Shown here: positions 59,908-64,000 of the stretch, in pieces | Layout: each line of letters starts with the position of its first letter | Position numbering within the stretch: position 1 is the stretch's first letter | DNA from: Actinomyces respiraculi | GTDB taxonomy: Bacteria; Actinomycetota; Actinomycetes; Actinomycetales; Actinomycetaceae | DNA: 64,000 nucleotides | Direction of reading: 5' to 3' | NCBI RefSeq assembly: GCF_014595995.2 | Contig: NZ_CP063989.1 | Location: forward strand, 1,364,001 to 1,428,000 | The notes under the pieces: model-generated | Database searches by the model: none | What the model saw: only the letters and a program-made list of their open reading frames with translations | What the model was told of the DNA's origin: nothing | Position numbers and translations under genes: made by a program

Positions 59908-62454
59908 TCACCAACGGTCGTTGTCACGGCGGAAGCCACCGCGCCCGCTGTCGCGCCCGCCGCGGAAGCCGCCACGGTCGTTGTCGCGGCGGAAGCCGCC
60001 ACGCTCATTGTCACGTCCGCCGCGGAAGCCGCCACGGTCGTTGTCGCGCCGGAAGCCGCCGCGCTCGCCGTCACGTCCGCCACGGAAGCCGCCACGCTCA
60101 TTGTCACGTCCGCCGCGGAAGCCACCACGGTCGTTGTCGCGGCGGAAGCCGCCACGCTCGCCGTCACGCCCACCGCGGAAACCACCGCGTCCGCCGCGGA
60201 AGCCACCACGGTCGTTGTCGCGCCGGAAGCCGCCACGCTCGCCGTCGCGATCAAAACGGGGACGCTCGGTGCGGCGCTGCTGGCTCTCAGAGGACGGGTT
60301 GTCGGAACCGTCCCAGCCGCGGCCCGGACCCTCGTCGGGGTGGATGCGCAGCTCGCGCCCACCGAAGGTCGCGTGGCTCATGGCCTCAAGCTGCTCCGCG
60401 GACAGGGGCGCGTGGATCTCCACAAGGGAGAAGGACTGGAGGATGTCAATCTTGCCGATGTCGGAGCCGGAGATCCCGCCCTCGTTGGCCAGCGCGCCGA
60501 CGATCGCGCCGGGCAGGACGCGGTCACGGTGACCGACCTCGACCCGGTAGACGGTGCCGGTGCCGTCCTCGTGCCTGCGGCGACCACCACGGGCGGCGCC
60601 GGGCTTGCCGTCGGGACGCTCACCGCGCCCACGGCGGTCATCACGGTCCCGGCCGCCCTCGAAGGAGGCGGACACGAAGGTGCCCTCGGAGTCCACGGTC
60701 TCCTCGCGGCGCACGCGCTGACGTGGCTCCTCCTTGCGCTCCTTCCAGGTGCGGGGGCCCTCGTCGCCCACGGCGAGGGCCATCAGGGTCGCGGCCAGGT
60801 CCTCGACCTCGATCTCGAGCTCGGCGGCCTTGGCGGTGACGAGCTCGGTGTACATCTCGAGGCGGCCACGCTCGAGCCTCGCAGCGGCCTTGCCCAGCAG
60901 TGTGCCCGCGCGGTGGCGTGAGACGTCGGCCGGCGAGGGCAGGGTGATCTCCTCCAGGCGGGTGCCGGTCAGCCGCTCGATCTGGCGGAGCTTGCCCTTC
61001 TCCTTGGGGGTGAGGAAGGTGACGGCCTCACCGTGGCGGCCGGCGCGGCCAGTGCGACCGATGCGGTGTACGTAGGCCCCGGCCTCACGGGGCACGTCGA
61101 AGTTGACGACGAGCCCGATGCGTTCGACATCGAGACCGCGGGCGGCCACGTCGGTGGCGACGAGGACGTCAAGCGTGCCCTGGCGCAGGCGCTCGACCAG
61201 GCGCTCACGCTCACGCTGGGGCACGTCACCGCTGATGGCGGCAGCCTGGATACCCCGGCCCGCGAGCTCGATGGCGACGTCCTCAGCCGTGGACTTGGTG
61301 CGCACGAAGACGATGGCGGCGGCGGCGTCGGTGACGGCCAGGACGCGTGAGACGGCCCCGATCTTGTGACGGAAGGGCACGACCGCGTAGGTCTGGTGGA
61401 CGGTGTCCACGGTGGAGGACTGGCGCGAGACCTCGATGCGCTGAGGGTCGGTCAGGTGCTGGCGGGCGACGGCCTGGATGGCCGGCGGCATCGTCGCCGA
61501 GAACAGGGCGGTGCGGCGCTCGGCGGGCAGGGAGGAGGCGATGGTCTCCACGTCCTCGGCGAAGCCCATGCGCAGCATCTCGTCGGCCTCGTCCAGGACG
61601 AAGAAGCGCACGTCCTCCAGGTGCAGGGCGCCCTTCTCGATGAGGTCGATGATGCGGCCGGGGGTGCCGACGACGACCTGCGCGCCGCCCTTGAGGGCGC
61701 CGATCTGCGGGCCATAGGGGGCGCCGCCGTAGACGGCGACGACGTCGAGGCCGCGCGAGCGCTGGGCCATGTCGGTGATGGCGTCGGTGCTCTGGATGGC
61801 GAGCTCGCGGGTGGGGGCCAGGACGAGTGCCTGGACCGTGCCGTCACGCGAGTCGACGGCGTCGAGCAGGGGCAGGCCGAAGGCGGCGGTCTTGCCGGTA
61901 CCGGTCTGGGCGACGCCGACGACGTCGCGCCCTCCGAGCAGCACGGGGATGGCCTCGCGCTGGATGGGGGTGGGGGTGGTAAAGCCCATGTCCGTCACGG
62001 CCTTGAGCAGGTCGGCGGGCAGGCCCAGGTCGCTGAAGGTGACCTCCTCGGGGGCCTTGTCCACCTGCTCCTCCTCGTCCTCGCCGTCGTCGACGAAGGG
62101 GGCGTGGCCGTCAACCTCGTCCTCGTCGAGGTCCTCGGCACCGTCGTCCTCGACCTCCGCCTCGTCGTCGGGGTCCTCGGGGTCGTTCTCCTCAAGGGCG
62201 AGGGCGGCGGCCGTGTCGACGTCGTCCTCCTCATCCTCGTGGTCGACGTCCTCCGGGTCCTCGGGGGAGTCGGAGGAGGCGGGGGTGTCGAAGGAGGAGG
62301 CGGACTCGAAGGAGTCGGCGCAGGCCGCCGACGTCGAGTCCGTGGGGGAGGCGACGGCGTCGCCGTCGGTGCGGTTGACCTCGGCCTTGAAGAGGGCGTC
62401 GAGGCTCAGGGGCCCGTCAGAGGGCGTAGTGCTGCCAGGGGTCATAGTGTTCAT
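59908..62454 (-). CDS. deaD: DEAD-box RNA helicase with RGG-rich tail (DeaD/CsdA-like)
   Basis: 848 residues. An acidic disordered N-terminus (1-140), Q motif FTTPTPIQREAIP, AQTGTGKT, PTRELAIQ, VLDEADEML, SAT and HRIGRTGRAGR helicase motifs, a linker, a DbpA-type RNA-binding domain (VYRVEVGHRDRVLPGAIVGALANEGG...), and about 110 residues of RGGFRRDNDRGGFRGGRD-type repeats. Unwinds RNA in ribosome assembly or decay, likely at low temperature. Start at 62454 (MNTMTPG) was chosen since the 96 residues further upstream are unlike the family; the Shine-Dalgarno is weak. Long leader with a 6-bp hairpin at 62474-62488. Confidence 0.93.
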   Translation of the reverse strand: MNTMTPGSTTPSDGPLSLDALFKAEVNRTDGDAVASPTDSTSAACADSFESASSFDTPASSDSPEDPEDVDHEDEEDDVDTAAALALEENDPEDPDDEAEVEDDGAEDLDEDEVDGHAPFVDDGEDEEEQVDKAPEEVTFSDLGLPADLLKAVTDMGFTTPTPIQREAIPVLLGGRDVVGVAQTGTGKTAAFGLPLLDAVDSRDGTVQALVLAPTRELAIQSTDAITDMAQRSRGLDVVAVYGGAPYGPQIGALKGGAQVVVGTPGRIIDLIEKGALHLEDVRFFVLDEADEMLRMGFAEDVETIASSLPAERRTALFSATMPPAIQAVARQHLTDPQRIEVSRQSSTVDTVHQTYAVVPFRHKIGAVSRVLAVTDAAAAIVFVRTKSTAEDVAIELAGRGIQAAAISGDVPQRERERLVERLRQGTLDVLVATDVAARGLDVERIGLVVNFDVPREAGAYVHRIGRTGRAGRHGEAVTFLTPKEKGKLRQIERLTGTRLEEITLPSPADVSRHRAGTLLGKAAARLERGRLEMYTELVTAKAAELEIEVEDLAATLMALAVGDEGPRTWKERKEEPRQRVRREETVDSEGTFVSASFEGGRDRDDRRGRGERPDGKPGAARGGRRRHEDGTGTVYRVEVGHRDRVLPGAIVGALANEGGISGSDIGKIDILQSFSLVEIHAPLSAEQLEAMSHATFGGRELRIHPDEGPGRGWDGSDNPSSESQQRRTERPRFDRDGERGGFRRDNDRGGFRGGRGGFRGGRDGERGGFRRDNDRGGFRGGRDNERGGFRGGRDGERGGFRRDNDRGGFRGGRDNERGGFRRDNDRGGFRGGRDSGRGGFRRDNDRW
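59915..60260. repeat. imperfect short tandem repeats encoding the RGG tail
   Basis: Units of 24-48 bp built around GGAAGCCGCCACGGTCGTTG occur about ten times. They encode alternating GGFRRDNDR and GGFRGGRD modules. Repeat number is likely to vary between strains. Confidence 0.9.
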
Positions 62455-62683
62455 TGGTGTTGTTCCCGTATCCGGTCCGGTGCGGACCTGTCGCGAAGCG
62501 TGGGGGAGGCTCGGTCGGCCCACCTCTTGCCGTACCGCACCCACCACACTCGCCCTGCACCTGGCTCGACACGATGGTCGACGATGGCTGATGGGCTTCA
62601 CGCACAGACTCACGGGAACTGCCTGGTCGCCAAGGGCGGCGCAGCCCCGAACGGGGTTCACAGCACGGATCGCTCCGGGCAGT

Positions 62684-62711
62684 ACTGTATCGGCCGTGCC
62701 GGGGTTTGACA
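62684..62711 (-). promoter_or_regulatory. candidate deaD promoter
   Basis: On the minus strand TGTCAA (62711-62706) and TACAGT (62689-62684) stand 16 nt apart, giving a leader of roughly 220 nt. The gap 62455-62891 between deaD and aspS holds this, the leader hairpins (GGTCCG/CGGACC; CCCCG/CGGGG) and the aspS promoter, but no gene. Confidence 0.35.
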
Positions 62712-62803
62712 GCGGTCGACCCGGCCCGAGGTCGCAGGTCACACGTGATTCCGCTCTCTTGGAGGGGCTCCGCTCGTGTGGAGGGACGTGGTGCGGGCAC
62801 GCG

Positions 62804-62809
62804 TACTAT
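62804..62809 (+). promoter_or_regulatory. -10 box of aspS
   Basis: TACTAT lies 82 nt before the aspS start, in a context of CACGCG...CGGCG. No clear -35. Confidence 0.4.
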
Positions 62810-62891
62810 CGGCGTCGGCGCCCGCCCGTCTCGCGGTGCGCCCCGCCGGGCGCCGGGACCACGCGCCCCCAACGGAAGGACCACAGCGCCC

Positions 62892-64000
62892 ATGCTGCGC
62901 ACCCGCCACGCAGGTTCCCTGCGCGTTGCCGACATCGGATCGACCGTCACCCTCACCGGCTGGGTTGATCGCCGCCGCGACCACGGAGGCGTCGCCTTCA
63001 TCGACCTGCGTGATGCCTCCGGCATCGCCCAGGTCGTCATCCGCGAGGATGTCGCCCACGACCTACGCTCGGAGTACGTGCTTCGTGTGACCGGCGAGGT
63101 CACCCGGCGCCCCGAGGGTAACGCCAACCCTCACCTGCCCACCGGCGAGGTCGAGGTCGTCGTCAACGACATCGAGATCCTCAACACGGCGGCCGCCCTG
63201 CCCTTCCAGGTCTCCGACCACGCCGAGGACGCGGGCCAGGTGGGCGAGGAGGCGCGTCTGCGCTACCGCTACCTCGACCTGCGCCGCTCGCCCATGCAGC
63301 ACGCCATCCGCCTGCGCTCGAAGGTCTCGCAGGCCGCGCGCGCCGTCCTGGCCCGCCACGACTTCGTCGAGATCGAGACCCCCACGCTCACCCGCTCGAC
63401 CCCGGAGGGGGCCCGCGACTTCCTCGTTCCGGCGCGCCTGGCCCCCGGCTCCTGGTACGCCCTGCCGCAGAGCCCCCAGCTCTTCAAGCAGCTGCTCATG
63501 GTTGCCGGCATGGAGCGCTACTACCAGATCGCGCGCTGCTACCGCGATGAGGACTTCCGGGCCGACCGCCAGCCCGAGTTCACCCAGCTCGACATCGAGA
63601 TGTCCTTCGTCGAGCAGGAGGACGTCATGCGTGTTGCGGAGGACGTCCTGAAGGAGGTGTGGGCCCTCATCGGCTACGACCTGACCACGCCTATCCCGCA
63701 CATGACGTACAAGGACGCCATGGAGCGCTACGGCACCGACAAGCCGGACCTGCGCTTCGGCCTCGAGCTCGTCGAGCTCACCGACTACTTCAAGGACACG
63801 ACCTTCCGGGTCTTCCACAGCGAGTACGTCGGTGCCGTCGTCATGCCCGGGGGCGCCTCGCAGTCGCGCCGCACTTTCGACGCCTGGCAGGACTGGGCCA
63901 AGCAGCGCGGCGCCAGGGGCCTGGCCTACGTCACCGTCTCCGAGACCGGTGAGCTCGGCGGCCCCGTCGCCAAGAACATCACCGAGGCCGAGCGTGCGGG
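62892..64000 (+). CDS. aspS: Aspartyl-tRNA synthetase (partial, 3' end outside the window)
   Basis: The first 369 residues are present. OB-fold anticodon domain ([16 protein letters not shown]...[19 protein letters not shown]), hinge, then the class II core with motif 2 ([30 protein letters not shown]) and the start of the bacterial insertion (GAD) domain. Whether it is discriminating cannot be told from this part. ATG at 62892 with GGAAGGA about 11 nt upstream. No frameshift is seen before the window ends. Confidence 0.95.
   Translation, partial: MLRTRHAGSLRVADIGSTVTLTGWVDRRRDHGGVAFIDLRDASGIAQVVIREDVAHDLRSEYVLRVTGEVTRRPEGNANPHLPTGEVEVVVNDIEILNTAAALPFQVSDHAEDAGQVGEEARLRYRYLDLRRSPMQHAIRLRSKVSQAARAVLARHDFVEIETPTLTRSTPEGARDFLVPARLAPGSWYALPQSPQLFKQLLMVAGMERYYQIARCYRDEDFRADRQPEFTQLDIEMSFVEQEDVMRVAEDVLKEVWALIGYDLTTPIPHMTYKDAMERYGTDKPDLRFGLELVELTDYFKDTTFRVFHSEYVGAVVMPGGASQSRRTFDAWQDWAKQRGARGLAYVTVSETGELGGPVAKNITEAERA

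Noticed and set aside
1..64000. CRISPR array, prophage, transposon or rRNA operon
   Set aside because: No regularly spaced repeats, structural phage genes, transposase motifs or rRNA sequence were seen.

Overview
The window is a contiguous stretch of a very GC-rich chromosome. It shows strong third-position GC bias, GTG starts, ATGA/GTGA overlaps between genes, and protein families typical of Actinobacteria (PimA/PatA-type lipid enzymes, DUF4191, DUF3000, DUF349, type I glutamine synthetase with an adenylylation Tyr). Pyruvate formate-lyase, FemAB proteins beside an ATP-grasp ligase and a full secDF-apt-rel block fit a facultative or anaerobic member of the Actinomycetaceae (Actinomyces/Schaalia-like). 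This placement is inference from gene content and order, not from a search.

Layout. 1-9.3 kb: glnA, a DUF4191 membrane protein, lipA and lipB on the minus strand, a plus-strand membrane pseudokinase, then a minus-strand lpd-sucB pair. The lipoate genes therefore flank the lipoylated E2, which carries two almost identical lipoyl domains. 9.5-15.6 kb: leucyl aminopeptidase, a small membrane protein, a ClC-type channel/antiporter with CBS domains and an S9 peptidase. 16-21.4 kb: an anaerobic/redox island. It holds a pyruvate formate-lyase whose glycyl-radical domain is a separate 81-residue gene, its activase, and a sulfide:quinone oxidoreductase-like flavoprotein behind a CsoR/CstR-type operator. 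21.4-23.7 kb: an RNase D-like exonuclease, DUF3000, tRNA-Gly and tRNA-Val. 23.8-27.3 kb: a probable peptidoglycan cross-bridge module (ATP-grasp ligase plus two FemAB proteins). 27.3-35.4 kb: thrS, HIT, pgsA, patA-like, pimA, a membrane protein, prsW-like and nudix, mostly translationally coupled and syntenic with the mycobacterial phosphatidylinositol mannoside locus. 35.6-45.4 kb: yebC-ruvCAB, yajC-secD-secF, apt, rel. 45.4-51.5 kb is the most plastic part: a shortened AbiEi-like protein, DUF349, an ABC-F ATPase, a decayed TDT-family transporter, large hairpins, and a metallo-beta-lactamase-fold gene whose 3' end is tandemly duplicated. 51.5-64 kb: hisS, a pair of membrane GTPases resembling dynamin-like pairs, two tandem CPA2/Kef-type antiporters, a DEAD-box helicase with an RGG-rich tail, and the start of aspS.

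No phage, transposase, integrase or CRISPR array was seen. The strongest unusual observations are: the domain-split pyruvate formate-lyase with an intercistronic hairpin; the CsoR/CstR-type operator overlapping the SQR -10 box; ruvC, which has no ATG/GTG/TTG upstream of its catalytic Asp and seems to start at a CTG overlapping the yebC stop; a four-box GlnR-like array upstream of glnA; and several recent duplications (lipoyl domain, 112-bp tandem repeat).
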